Shown here: piece by piece, positions 43,823 to 52,954 of the stretch
How the letters are laid out: every line of letters starts with the position of its first letter
How positions within the stretch are numbered: position 1 is the first letter of the stretch
NCBI GenBank assembly: GCA_903875135.1
Contig: CAIQUZ010000109.1
Location: forward strand, 124,001-188,000
Length of the DNA stretch: 64,000 nt
From: an uncultured beta proteobacterium
GTDB taxonomy: Bacteria; Pseudomonadota; Gammaproteobacteria; Burkholderiales; Burkholderiaceae
Direction: 5' to 3'
Notes under the pieces: model-generated
Databases searched by the model: none
Seen by the model: only the letters and a program-made list of their open reading frames with translations
What the model was told of the DNA's origin: nothing
Translations under genes and position numbers: made by a program

Positions 43823-44383
43823 TTGCAAAGGCTTTATATGCGTCAACAACCAAAAAGTCGATTAATTGCATTTTTCTTGTTTGCTGTATTGGTGAGTTTT
43901 ACTTCAACCTTATTCGCCAAAGATGCGAATCTAACAAAAAATTTCATTTCAGGCAAAGTCATCGGTATCGCTGATGGCGATACGGTGACAGTCCTGACTG
44001 AGGAACATGAACAATATAAAGTTCGCCTAGCGGGCATTGACTGCCCCGAAAAAGCTCAAGCATTTGGTAATCTCGCCAAAAAAACGCTTAGTAAAAAAGT
44101 GTTTTCACAAAATGTCCGCATAGAAAACCGCGGCATAGATCAATATGGACGCACATTGGGTATTGTGATAATGGGCGATATTGATATTAATGAATATATG
44201 ATCTTACAGGGCGTGGCTTGGCATTACAAAAAATATGCAAACACCCAACCTCAAGAAGAGGCGGATCGCTATAGCAAAGCTGAAGATATCGCTAGAAATA
44301 ATAAAAAGGGATTATGGATACAAGATAATCCTACTCCACCTTGGCAATTCCGCGCTGAGAAAAAAAATAAACCTACTCAATAA
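43823..44383 (+). CDS. Secreted thermonuclease (SNase) family protein
   Basis: Signal segment, then GIADGDTVTVL, VRLAGIDCPEKAQAFG, RTLGIV. Confidence 0.88.
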   Translation: MQRLYMRQQPKSRLIAFFLFAVLVSFTSTLFAKDANLTKNFISGKVIGIADGDTVTVLTEEHEQYKVRLAGIDCPEKAQAFGNLAKKTLSKKVFSQNVRIENRGIDQYGRTLGIVIMGDIDINEYMILQGVAWHYKKYANTQPQEEADRYSKAEDIARNNKKGLWIQDNPTPPWQFRAEKKNKPTQ

Positions 44384-44392
44384 GTTCTTCCT

Positions 44393-45169
44393 ATGCCTAT
44401 CTATTCTGCAAACCTGTCTATGATGTACCAAGAAGTTGAATTTATTGATCGATTTGCATTGGCAGCAAACGATGGATTTGAAACCGTTGAGTTTTTATTT
44501 CCATACACCTATCCAGCTCAAGCCATTGTTGATCAATTAACCAATCATGGCCTAAAGATGCACCTTTTCAATAGCCCTCCAGGTGATTGGCAAGCGGGTG
44601 AGCGTGGCCTAGCCATTTTGCCTGATCGCCAAAAAGAATTCGATGATGGCTTAGCCCTAGCGATTGAGTATGCCCAAGCAATGGACTGCCCTAACCTACA
44701 TGTGATGGCGGGTATTGTCACCCAAGGATTAAGTTCTACCGAAGCTCGTCAGGTTTACCTAAAACGGGTTGAACAAGCAGCTATTGCTTGCGAACCCTAC
44801 AATATTGATATTTTAATTGAACCAATCAATACTAAATCTATGCCAGGTTATTTTTTAAATTACCAAGCTCAAGCTGCGGAAGTAATCAATCAATTACTCC
44901 TTCCTAACGTCAAACTACTGATGGATTTGTTTCACGTTCAAATGATGGAAGGCAATCTAGAAAATCGCTTAATCCAACATTTACCCTTGATTGGGCATAT
45001 TCAAATTGCAGGAGCTCCTGCACGCCACGAGCCGAATATTGGTGAGATTAATTACGAATACCTTCTCCCACTCATTGATCAAATTGGATACGATGGACTC
45101 GTGGGTTGTGAGTACATCCCTTTAAAAGGGACCTCAGAAGGCCTCTTTTGGATGACGACTTCCGAGTAA
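44393..45169 (+). CDS. hyi: Hydroxypyruvate isomerase (TIM barrel)
   Basis: FNSPPGDWQAGERGLAILPDRQKEF, LIEPINTKSMPGYFL, GCEYIPL. Confidence 0.92.
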   Translation: MPIYSANLSMMYQEVEFIDRFALAANDGFETVEFLFPYTYPAQAIVDQLTNHGLKMHLFNSPPGDWQAGERGLAILPDRQKEFDDGLALAIEYAQAMDCPNLHVMAGIVTQGLSSTEARQVYLKRVEQAAIACEPYNIDILIEPINTKSMPGYFLNYQAQAAEVINQLLLPNVKLLMDLFHVQMMEGNLENRLIQHLPLIGHIQIAGAPARHEPNIGEINYEYLLPLIDQIGYDGLVGCEYIPLKGTSEGLFWMTTSE

Positions 45170-45571
45170 TTACTTCTCGTAACTCGACTGTTGTATGACC
45201 TCTTCAATGGTCAAATCTGAAGATCCCATAATTCCAGGCCTAAACTTCGTCGTTAAATCCTTTTGTGGAATTTTATCGATTTGATAATTCTGACAAACTG
45301 CTTTACCGTCAATGACATTATAGAGTTTGCAGTCTTGGTCTGTAGCACCTGATACCAGATGCTCGGAGATACCTTTGCCAGTGGTTGCATAACTTGCCCC
45401 ATTAACAGCCGTAGTCTCAATAAAAGTAGTGGTCGTCACCGTTGTAAATACAGAGCTCGTAATCGGAGCCATGACACAACCCCCAACATTCATCAAGAAA
45501 AGAAAACTACCGATAGATAAAGGACGCATGCGTGTATGTTGCCATAACTTGGTCGCTATAGGGGCAATCAC
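45170..45571 (-). CDS. Hypothetical lipoprotein
   Basis: Internal MRPLSIGSFLFLMNVGGC lipobox candidate. Confidence 0.6.
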   Translation of the reverse strand: MIAPIATKLWQHTRMRPLSIGSFLFLMNVGGCVMAPITSSVFTTVTTTTFIETTAVNGASYATTGKGISEHLVSGATDQDCKLYNVIDGKAVCQNYQIDKIPQKDLTTKFRPGIMGSSDLTIEEVIQQSSYEK

Positions 45572-45580
45572 CTTCAGGAA

Positions 45581-45973
45581 TTAATTTAAAATCTTATATC
45601 CTCTTCCAGCCAAACAACGTCGAATGACGTTTTCTTTTTCAGCATTACCTGAATAAGCGCCTGTTGCACCTCCAATCACACCTCCAACACCAGCGGACTG
45701 CGCAATATTAGTACTATTACCTCCACCAACGAGACCGATTAAAGCGCCCACAGCAACTCCAGCGGCCGCCTTTTTGGCTGCATCTTTACCAGCACCTTGC
45801 GCTTGAGTCGATAAGTCTTGACATTCTGCCAAATCTTGCTGATATTGATTCTCGTCAATGTTTTTCTTATCCACAATCGGCGTAAATTGAGAACCCATAT
45901 TCGAGCAAGATACCAATATCACCGCTGATAACAGACTCACACCAATTTTTTCGTAACGCATCATTTTCTCCAA
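45581..45973 (-). CDS. Glycine-zipper lipoprotein
   Basis: LLSAVILVSCS lipobox; VAVGALIGLVGGG...AGVGGVIGGATGAYSG. Confidence 0.8.
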   Translation of the reverse strand: MEKMMRYEKIGVSLLSAVILVSCSNMGSQFTPIVDKKNIDENQYQQDLAECQDLSTQAQGAGKDAAKKAAAGVAVGALIGLVGGGNSTNIAQSAGVGGVIGGATGAYSGNAEKENVIRRCLAGRGYKILN

Positions 45974-46037
45974 TCTTGTTCAATAAGCTTTACTATACAA
46001 GCCTATTCTTTCTATTTTAAAAGATTTTTAATTTTTC

Positions 46038-46505
46038 ATGAAACCTCAGAAAGTCATTTGTGCTCAGTGTGGCAACCCTCGCCTGATGATGTTGAATGAG
46101 TGCCCTTTTTGTGGTGATACGAAAACCCTTGATACCACCTCCTCACCAAAATCGACCTATGTCATCAACCTAGAAGTCAATATGCCGACCGTAGAAGATG
46201 CAATGGATCGCTTTCAAGATCATCTGGATTTGATCAAGGGGAAAAGTATTCGTATGGTGAAGGTCATTCATGGACATGGCTCTACCGGCAGTGGCGGAAA
46301 AATTCGTCATGCCTTTCGACAAGCGATGGATTATGGGTTATGGGGCGAGTCCATCATTGAGGTCTACTACGGGGAAGTTCTCGCCCCCCATCATCTTGAA
46401 TTAAACAACCTGGTGGAAAGATACCCATCTCTAAAACAAAGTATCACGAGAGATATGCAAGGCAACCCCGGAATTACCTTACTCATCATCGATAAAAATT
46501 ATTAG
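46038..46505 (+). CDS. Smr/MutS2-type domain protein with N-terminal zinc ribbon
   Basis: CAQCGNPRLMMLNECPFCG then IRMVKVIHGHGSTGSGGKIRHAF. Confidence 0.85.
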   Translation: MKPQKVICAQCGNPRLMMLNECPFCGDTKTLDTTSSPKSTYVINLEVNMPTVEDAMDRFQDHLDLIKGKSIRMVKVIHGHGSTGSGGKIRHAFRQAMDYGLWGESIIEVYYGEVLAPHHLELNNLVERYPSLKQSITRDMQGNPGITLLIIDKNY

Positions 46506-46522
46506 ACCTTTTGGTGCAATAC

Positions 46523-47629
46523 TCAATCATCATATTGCGAGGTAAAGCTTTCATCACGTTCATCTGAAAAAATCCGCAGATGGCGACTCGCTTGAGTAAA
46601 AAACTGCTCAATTTGTAAATCCGTTTTAACCGGCGCGATGAGGCGATGATCGGATAATTGTTGGCGCCAAAGTCGAGAACCACCTAGGCCATGGGCTAGT
46701 CCTAAGACATGCCGTGTGATACCCGCTAAATAAAAACGCTCGGTCTGATCACCACCCAACTGATGCAACCATGATTGCGAATATCGAATGATACCCTCTT
46801 GGATTTCCAACCAAGTCTGATCATTCAGAAAATAACCATTTTCTTGACCCTGCGAATCGATCATGCGATCCCAGGCTAAAAGCATCGCAGGGGTATGGTA
46901 TGCAGCTCGACCAATCATGAAACCATCAAAATCATTCCAATGCTGTTGGATCATTTGATTGGTCTCTAACCCCCCATTGAGAAGCACCTTCACCTGCGGA
47001 AAATGCTTTTGTAAATCAGTTCTTAGACGTTTTGCAATGTCATATCGCAGGAGTGGGATCATCCGATTTTCTTTAGGAGATAACCCTTTCAATACAGCAT
47101 TGCGCGCATGAATCGTGACTTGTGACGCTCCAGCCTGCGCAACTGCGCACATAAAATCTAAGGCAAACTGATAATCCACAGGATGATCAGGATTCATCTC
47201 ATTCAAACCTAATCGATGTTTTACCGAGACTGGAATCGATACGGCATCTTTCATCGCCTTCACACAATCTGCCACTAAATCTGGCTCAGCCATTAAACAA
47301 GCACCAAAGGAACCTTTTTGGACTCGCTCTGAAGGACATCCACAATTCAAATCAATCTGATCATAGCCCCATTCTTGACCTCTTTTTGCCGCTTTCGCTA
47401 AATCGCTTGGCTCGCTACCACCAAGCTGCAAAATCACATAATGTTCATCTCGGTCAAAATCTAAATGACGATGTGCATCTCCATAAAGGATGGCTCCTGT
47501 ATTAATCATCTCAGAATATAGCTTTGCTTTTTTGCTCAGCAATCGATGAAATGATCGACAATGCCGATCTGTCAGATCCATCATCGGTGCAACGGCTAAT
47601 ATTTTGTCATTGATATTCACATTAACCAT
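46523..47629 (-). CDS. dusA: tRNA-dihydrouridine synthase A
   Basis: VAPMMDLTDRHCRSFHRLLS, LQLGGSEPSDLAKAA, DQIDLNCGCPSERVQKGSFGACLM. Confidence 0.94.
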   Translation of the reverse strand: MVNVNINDKILAVAPMMDLTDRHCRSFHRLLSKKAKLYSEMINTGAILYGDAHRHLDFDRDEHYVILQLGGSEPSDLAKAAKRGQEWGYDQIDLNCGCPSERVQKGSFGACLMAEPDLVADCVKAMKDAVSIPVSVKHRLGLNEMNPDHPVDYQFALDFMCAVAQAGASQVTIHARNAVLKGLSPKENRMIPLLRYDIAKRLRTDLQKHFPQVKVLLNGGLETNQMIQQHWNDFDGFMIGRAAYHTPAMLLAWDRMIDSQGQENGYFLNDQTWLEIQEGIIRYSQSWLHQLGGDQTERFYLAGITRHVLGLAHGLGGSRLWRQQLSDHRLIAPVKTDLQIEQFFTQASRHLRIFSDERDESFTSQYDD

Positions 47630-47708
47630 ATACTTTTTCTGGCATTCATCTTTCAGCGTTTTTTATTCATTAATGTTCATCAAACCATCGACGACTTATC
47701 CTACAAAT

Positions 47709-47740
47709 GAAAAAGGCGCACATGTCAATGTGCACCTTGT
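47709..47740 (-). terminator. Rho-independent terminator downstream of LLM oxidoreductase gene
   Basis: Minus strand AAGGTGCACAT-TGAC-ATGTGCGCCTTTTT. Confidence 0.75.
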
Positions 47741-47757
47741 CGATTAAATAAAGCAAA

Positions 47758-48870
47758 TTAGGCGATTACTGGGTTATCCGACGTTTGTCCAATCGCCGCA
47801 TTGACCCGTGGGATCACCTCTTTTGCCATTAGCTCCATGGAGCGTTTTGCTAGCATGGGATCTTTCCAGTCATGACAGGCATACAACAAATTACCAAAGT
47901 CGCCAACCTCTTCTCTAAATGACAGTAACTGATCTACTACAGAATCAACCGTTCCAGCTAACACTAATCGATTCGTCACAAACTCAGGAGTCACTTCCGC
48001 GTCAGGCATATTAGGATCAACTTTAAACAAGTTACCACGTCCACCATTGAGAAGCTTTGTACTCAGTGATTTAAAGTAGGCATGATATGGACCATTTTCA
48101 CCGCGACCATAGCGCTGTGCTGTAGCCTCATCATCTGCCACAAAAATACTCTTTGCGACACGCCATTCACTAGCATGTGGCACCGCATTGACGGCTTCCC
48201 GTCCTTCAGCATATTTGGGCCAATGCGTCTTAACCCACTCAGGCATTAAAAAGTTGGCCGAAATCGGTTGCCAACCGCGCTTGGCCATCTCCGTCACACC
48301 TTTAGAAAATGGTGCAACCGCAGTTCCTACGATGAGTGGATGAGGTTGTTGAAAGGGCTTCATAATATAACCCTGACCAATATCGGCAATCATTGTATTT
48401 TGAGTAGAGATTTTCCAAAACTCGCCCTCAATGTTATAGGGTGCTTCCCCTTCCCATATCTTCAGGATGGTATTGATGCTCTCGACAAACATCGCATTGC
48501 GATCACTTTTTAAATTACCAAATACTTCTGCATCCGACATCAATCCACCTGGACTAATGCCCATGATGAAGCGACCTTCCAACATATGATCCAACATCGC
48601 CGCTTGAGCCGCGATCGCAGCTGGATGAGAGTTAGGTAAATTAATCGTTCCGGTTCCCAACTTAATTCGCTTGGTGTGATAAACCAAGCTCGATAAAAAC
48701 ATCATCGAGTTGGTAATGGTTTCAGCGGCATCGGTTACATGTTCGCCAACATAGGCCTCACTAAAACCCAATTGATCAGCCAAGATCACGGCCTCACGGT
48801 CCTCATTAAAGGTTTCAGTTAAGTTTCTGCCAGGAGGATGAATTGGCATCATAAAGGTACTAAGTTTCAT
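47758..48870 (-). CDS. LLM-class (luciferase-like) flavin-dependent oxidoreductase
   Basis: SEAYVGEHVTDAAETITNSMMFLSSLVYHTKRIKLGTGTINLPNSHPA, EGRFIMGISPGG. Confidence 0.93.
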   Translation of the reverse strand: MKLSTFMMPIHPPGRNLTETFNEDREAVILADQLGFSEAYVGEHVTDAAETITNSMMFLSSLVYHTKRIKLGTGTINLPNSHPAAIAAQAAMLDHMLEGRFIMGISPGGLMSDAEVFGNLKSDRNAMFVESINTILKIWEGEAPYNIEGEFWKISTQNTMIADIGQGYIMKPFQQPHPLIVGTAVAPFSKGVTEMAKRGWQPISANFLMPEWVKTHWPKYAEGREAVNAVPHASEWRVAKSIFVADDEATAQRYGRGENGPYHAYFKSLSTKLLNGGRGNLFKVDPNMPDAEVTPEFVTNRLVLAGTVDSVVDQLLSFREEVGDFGNLLYACHDWKDPMLAKRSMELMAKEVIPRVNAAIGQTSDNPVIA

Positions 48871-48928
48871 AGCAGGTCCACTCGAAATTGGTGACGAAAG
48901 ATTAAAGATAAATAATTATAAACAAAAG

Positions 48929-48942
48929 TAATCAGTTGATCA
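48929..48942 (-). promoter_or_regulatory. Candidate operator (TGATCR-NN-YRATYA) upstream of LLM oxidoreductase
   Basis: Minus strand TGATCA-AC-TGATTA. Confidence 0.5.
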
Positions 48943-49064
48943 TTTATAAGTCTCAAAAGATACTCTCTCAATAGGTAGTTACCCTAAATGAAGTATTTTA
49001 AATTAAGAATAATGACGATAAAATGAATAATATATGTTTATATTAACTCAATAAAATCAATAAT

Positions 49065-49736
49065 TTAATCTAATTTTATTAACTCAGGAACAACTGTTTT
49101 AGCGCCGGCTAAATACATGGTGATCGTATGTTCAATAATTGTGTCAATATCCATTTCAAGCGGCATGTTGAAAATCCACTTCCTTTGACCTAAATAAAAT
49201 ATCCTGGAATTAATTCCCCAGGCTAATTCCACTTCACTCGTTTTAATCGGGATTTCTTCTGGAGGGGGTAATCCGAGATCAGCCCGGACCTCGATAGCAA
49301 TTTGCTCTAAGATCCTGCTCCTAAGGAATTTTAAATATCGGGTATTGATGTCCTCGCCCTTTAGGCCTGAAAACATAAAAATACGAACCCAGTCATACGT
49401 TAAAGAAATGCGCGAGTAATCTTTATATAATCGAACTAATCGATCTTGCAATGGCACACCACGATCAGCAATAATCGTTTCCCAATAGGGATTCCATCGA
49501 CCAACATAGACCTCTTGATAGACCCGCTCAATTAATGCTGCTTTATTGGGGAAATAACGAAAGATCAAAGATTGAGTGACGCCTAAACGTCGCGCAAGTT
49601 CACGGGTATCACCATCAAATCCGACCTCGGCAAAAAAGGTGACCGCCGCCGCGGCGATCTCTCGATCACGATCCTCGCGTTTTAAACGTTTGCGTGGTTG
49701 AGGTTCAATGACAGAAGTTGCTATTGGATCAGGCAT
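49065..49736 (-). CDS. TetR-family transcriptional regulator
   Basis: AAAVTFFAEVGFDGDTRELARRLGVTQSLIFRYFPNKAALIERVY. Confidence 0.95.
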   Translation of the reverse strand: MPDPIATSVIEPQPRKRLKREDRDREIAAAAVTFFAEVGFDGDTRELARRLGVTQSLIFRYFPNKAALIERVYQEVYVGRWNPYWETIIADRGVPLQDRLVRLYKDYSRISLTYDWVRIFMFSGLKGEDINTRYLKFLRSRILEQIAIEVRADLGLPPPEEIPIKTSEVELAWGINSRIFYLGQRKWIFNMPLEMDIDTIIEHTITMYLAGAKTVVPELIKLD

Positions 49737-49770
49737 ATTATATTTTTAACTCCATAGCCTACATTCTAAC

Positions 49771-49784
49771 TGATCACGTAATCA
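49771..49784. promoter_or_regulatory. Candidate operator upstream of the tetR gene
   Basis: TGATCA-CG-TAATCA, about 35 bp upstream of the TetR start. Confidence 0.5.
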
Positions 49785-49810
49785 TTAATAAACACTTGTT
49801 TTATAGTGAT

Positions 49811-50827
49811 TTACCCTTGAATCAGCTCAATTTTACGTGAGATAGCAGATCGCATGATCGCCTCTAAAGCCCCAACATTAGCGAGCATTTCTTCATGCGA
49901 AACAGGATATGGCGCTACTTTTCGAATCCCTTTAGCAAACGCTTCTAAATTATTTCTGACCGCTGGCGCGGGAGGCATGAAGTGGGTCGTTCTTTCCTGA
50001 TCGCGGAGTTGCGTCGTGATATTCCAGCCCGTGGGATTCTCAGGATGCGTATTGTCACGAATTTCCATCCACCCCTTCGATCCGTAGACACAAAAGCGCC
50101 CCTCAAACGGCGTCGCTAATATAGCACTAATCAAGGCATTTTCACCCCCAGGGAAAGCCAACATAATGCCCAGCGTATCACCATTTTCAAAGTTACTTCC
50201 AAGCGTTGCCAGTCTGGCCCAAACCGACTCAGCAGGCCCCAGTATGGCAATGGCTAAATCGACTAAATGAATGCCAGTTCCTGTCAAAGGACCACAAGGG
50301 GCATACTGATTCGATAAACGCCAATTATCTGGTGGTAAAGCAAAGAATTTATCTTGCGAAAAATTAGCCTCTATTTGCAAGACGGTCCCTAAAGTCCCTT
50401 TTGTAATTTCTTCGCGCATAGCAATGACGGCCGGTTCAAATCGTCTCTCATGCCCAATACCTAATTGCACTCCAGACGCCTTGCAAGCAGCAATCGCCGC
50501 CTGTGCATCGTCAAATGTCAAACATAATGGTTTTTCGCAAAATACATGTTTACCAGCCTTCGCCGCAGCTTGTATCTGTTTTGCATGGAATTGGTGAGGA
50601 GTACATAAAATAATGGCCTCCACCTCAGAGTTTGCAATCGCATCTTCAAATTGATGGGCAAATTGAAAGCGGATCGGATGAGACCCACTTTTGGCACTCT
50701 CAATCACCTTGGGGTCATTTTCCACAACTAAAACGACATCAAGCAAGGAACTTGCTTCAAGGGTGGCGGTAATAATCTTACCCCACCAACCATAACCAAT
50801 TACAGCAACTTTGACTGGCGTTGTCAT
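49811..50827 (-). CDS. Gfo/Idh/MocA-family oxidoreductase
   Basis: VAVIGYGWWGKIITATLE, KHVFCEKPLCLTFDDA. Confidence 0.92.
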   Translation of the reverse strand: MTTPVKVAVIGYGWWGKIITATLEASSLLDVVLVVENDPKVIESAKSGSHPIRFQFAHQFEDAIANSEVEAIILCTPHQFHAKQIQAAAKAGKHVFCEKPLCLTFDDAQAAIAACKASGVQLGIGHERRFEPAVIAMREEITKGTLGTVLQIEANFSQDKFFALPPDNWRLSNQYAPCGPLTGTGIHLVDLAIAILGPAESVWARLATLGSNFENGDTLGIMLAFPGGENALISAILATPFEGRFCVYGSKGWMEIRDNTHPENPTGWNITTQLRDQERTTHFMPPAPAVRNNLEAFAKGIRKVAPYPVSHEEMLANVGALEAIMRSAISRKIELIQG

Positions 50828-50847
50828 CTATTTTTCCTAACAGTTAA

Positions 50848-51615
50848 TTAGTGACGGGACATAAACTTTGCTACAAGGGCAGTAAATTCTGGGGCACACT
50901 CTAGATTCGCAATATGCGCTCCCGGCAACTCTTCATATTCACTATTTTTAATCACACTTCGTAAATTACTGATCTCAGCTGCTGGTGCTCCGCCATCAAA
51001 CTGGCCACCAATAAGCAAGACTGGACAAGTTACCTTGCCAATGTAAGGACGTAAATCGTAGTCCTTGACGGCATGTCCACATGCCATGTAACCATCGGGC
51101 TCGTTTGCCCCAATCATGACTCGCAAGGAGAGATCAATATCCGGATTCAATTTACGAAAGCCTTCCGTTAACCAACGATCAGCTGTGCCATCAACAATTC
51201 CTGAAATACCATTGGCTTTGACCGTTGCAATACGGCTTTCCCACATGGCGAAGGTTTCCGGCGTTTGATAAGGCCTAAAACACGCAGAGGCCAATGCTTT
51301 AACTTTTTGTGGATAGTGAGCAGCAAAATAAAGACCTAACATCGCCCCCAATGACAACCCAACCCAATAAACGGTCTGAATGTTGAGAGTGTCTAATAGT
51401 TCATTCACATCATCTGCCAAATCTTGAGAAGTCGCAAAGTCCCCCAGAGAGGAAGTACCTCCATGACCGCGATAGTTATATCTCAATACCTGAAAATGCT
51501 TCTTCCATTCCTCGATCTGAGGATTCCACATGGTGTAGTTAGCTCCTAAAGAATTGGCAACCAACAGGACTGGCGCCCCTAACTTTCCTTCTAAAACGTA
51601 TGCTGTTTTCGTCAT
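50848..51615 (-). CDS. Alpha/beta hydrolase, PcaD (3-oxoadipate enol-lactonase)-like
   Basis: RYNYRGHGGTSS, VGLSLGAMLGLYFA, LPGAHIANLECAPEF. Confidence 0.88.
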   Translation of the reverse strand: MTKTAYVLEGKLGAPVLLVANSLGANYTMWNPQIEEWKKHFQVLRYNYRGHGGTSSLGDFATSQDLADDVNELLDTLNIQTVYWVGLSLGAMLGLYFAAHYPQKVKALASACFRPYQTPETFAMWESRIATVKANGISGIVDGTADRWLTEGFRKLNPDIDLSLRVMIGANEPDGYMACGHAVKDYDLRPYIGKVTCPVLLIGGQFDGGAPAAEISNLRSVIKNSEYEELPGAHIANLECAPEFTALVAKFMSRH

Positions 51616-51666
51616 TACTGTCTCACTTTATGAAAAATTGACCCACCCATCCAAAACTCTTAATAG

Positions 51667-51680
51667 AGATCGTTCGATCA
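51667..51680 (-). promoter_or_regulatory. Candidate operator upstream of alpha/beta hydrolase (one mismatch to consensus)
   Basis: Minus strand TGATCG-AA-CGATCT; core GATCG-TT-CGATC is a perfect palindrome. Confidence 0.4.
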
Positions 51681-51853
51681 CTTTAATCTACGTTTTTCAA
51701 TTTGACAAGTGCTGTTATTTTGCTGAAATAAAAATTTCATGAAAATGGGGTTTACCCTAAATCTCATTTTAATAAAATTTAATTCCTTTATTTACAATAT
51801 TTTATAAATTTTAATTAAAGTAATTTATCGAAAAATCACAGATTGACATCTAA

Positions 51854-51867
51854 TGATCAAGCGATTA
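51854..51867 (+). promoter_or_regulatory. Candidate operator upstream of flavin reductase
   Basis: TGATCA-AG-CGATTA, 26 bp before the ATG at 51894. Confidence 0.5.
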
Positions 51868-51893
51868 CTATCTTAAAAATAACGGAACTTATC

Positions 51894-52430
51894 ATGACCA
51901 ACCTCCCTAGCTCCAACGATACACCCGAACAAGCTCCCGACTTCGATCCTCGCGATTTTCGAAATGCATTAGGTCATTTTGGAACTGGCGTTACTGTCAT
52001 CACCACCGTCGATAGCAACCAACAATGTTATGGGGTTACGGTTAGTTCTTTTAACTCTGTTTCCTTAAACCCACCCCTCGTACTCTGGTCACAAGTCAGA
52101 GGTGCTCCAAGCCATCAAGCCTTCTTGAATTCAGAACATTTTGTAGTCAATATTCTTTCCGAACAACAAAAAGAGGTCTCGAATACATTCGCACGACCAA
52201 GTGAAGATAAATTTAAAGATATCGCGCATCATCTGTGCCCGCAAGGCATACCAGTGCTCGATGGCACTTTAGGCCACTTCATTTGTAAAAAAGAACGTGA
52301 AATTGATGGTGGTGACCACGTAATATTTATCGGGCGTGTCATGAGTTACTCTTACAATACTTCTGAAGATACTGCCCCACTGTTCTTTTGGAAGGGTAAG
52401 TATCACGCAGCAACAGACCATACTTCATAA
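51894..52430 (+). CDS. Flavin reductase family protein (ATG at 51894 preferred over the track's TTG at 51843)
   Basis: FRNALGHFGTGVTVITTVDSNQQCYGVTVSSFNSVSLNPPLVLW. Confidence 0.92.
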   Translation: MTNLPSSNDTPEQAPDFDPRDFRNALGHFGTGVTVITTVDSNQQCYGVTVSSFNSVSLNPPLVLWSQVRGAPSHQAFLNSEHFVVNILSEQQKEVSNTFARPSEDKFKDIAHHLCPQGIPVLDGTLGHFICKKEREIDGGDHVIFIGRVMSYSYNTSEDTAPLFFWKGKYHAATDHTS

Positions 52431-52447
52431 TTATCATTAAAGGAAAC

Positions 52448-52888
52448 ATGATGTCAAACCTTACACTTGATCAAGCTTTAATCATCGCTCAGACAGCCCT
52501 TAAAAAGGGTCGTGAAATGAAATTTCATCCATTAACCGTGGTGGTTTTGGATGCTGGTGGACATATGAAAGCGCTCCTGCGTGAGGATCATTGCAGTATT
52601 TTGCGGGAAGATATTGCCCGCGGAAAAGCTTGGGGTGTATTAGGAATGGGCTTTGGTGGTCGTGAACTGGCACGCCGCGTCGATAAGGTTCCTGCTTTTT
52701 TTACTGCACTGAACGCGATGTCTGAAGGAAAAATGGTCCCCGTCGCTGGTGGAGTTTTAATCCGTGATGCGAATAACCATATTATTGGCTCGGTTGGAGT
52801 CACTGGCGATACTTCCGATAACGATGAAATCTGCGCTGTCGCTGGAATTAAAGCCACTAACCTCACCCCCGATACTGGCGATCAATAA
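52448..52888 (+). CDS. GlcG/HbpS family protein
   Basis: PLTVVVLDAGGHMKALLREDH, VAGGVLIRDANNHIIGSVGVTGDTSDNDE. Confidence 0.88.
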   Translation: MMSNLTLDQALIIAQTALKKGREMKFHPLTVVVLDAGGHMKALLREDHCSILREDIARGKAWGVLGMGFGGRELARRVDKVPAFFTALNAMSEGKMVPVAGGVLIRDANNHIIGSVGVTGDTSDNDEICAVAGIKATNLTPDTGDQ

Positions 52889-52917
52889 TCAAGGGTTTTC
52901 TGACATCATCAAAACAC

Positions 52918-52942
52918 AAATCCGCTCTCGCGGATTTTTTTT
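52918..52942 (+). terminator. Rho-independent terminator after GlcG-like gene
   Basis: AAATCCGC-TCTC-GCGGATTTTTTTT. Confidence 0.85.
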
Positions 52943-52954
52943 GCATTTTTTAAA

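Noticed and set aside
51843-51893. TTG-initiated extension of flavin reductase
   Set aside because: Overlaps the candidate operator and adds non-conserved-looking residues; ATG at 51894 matches the usual family start.
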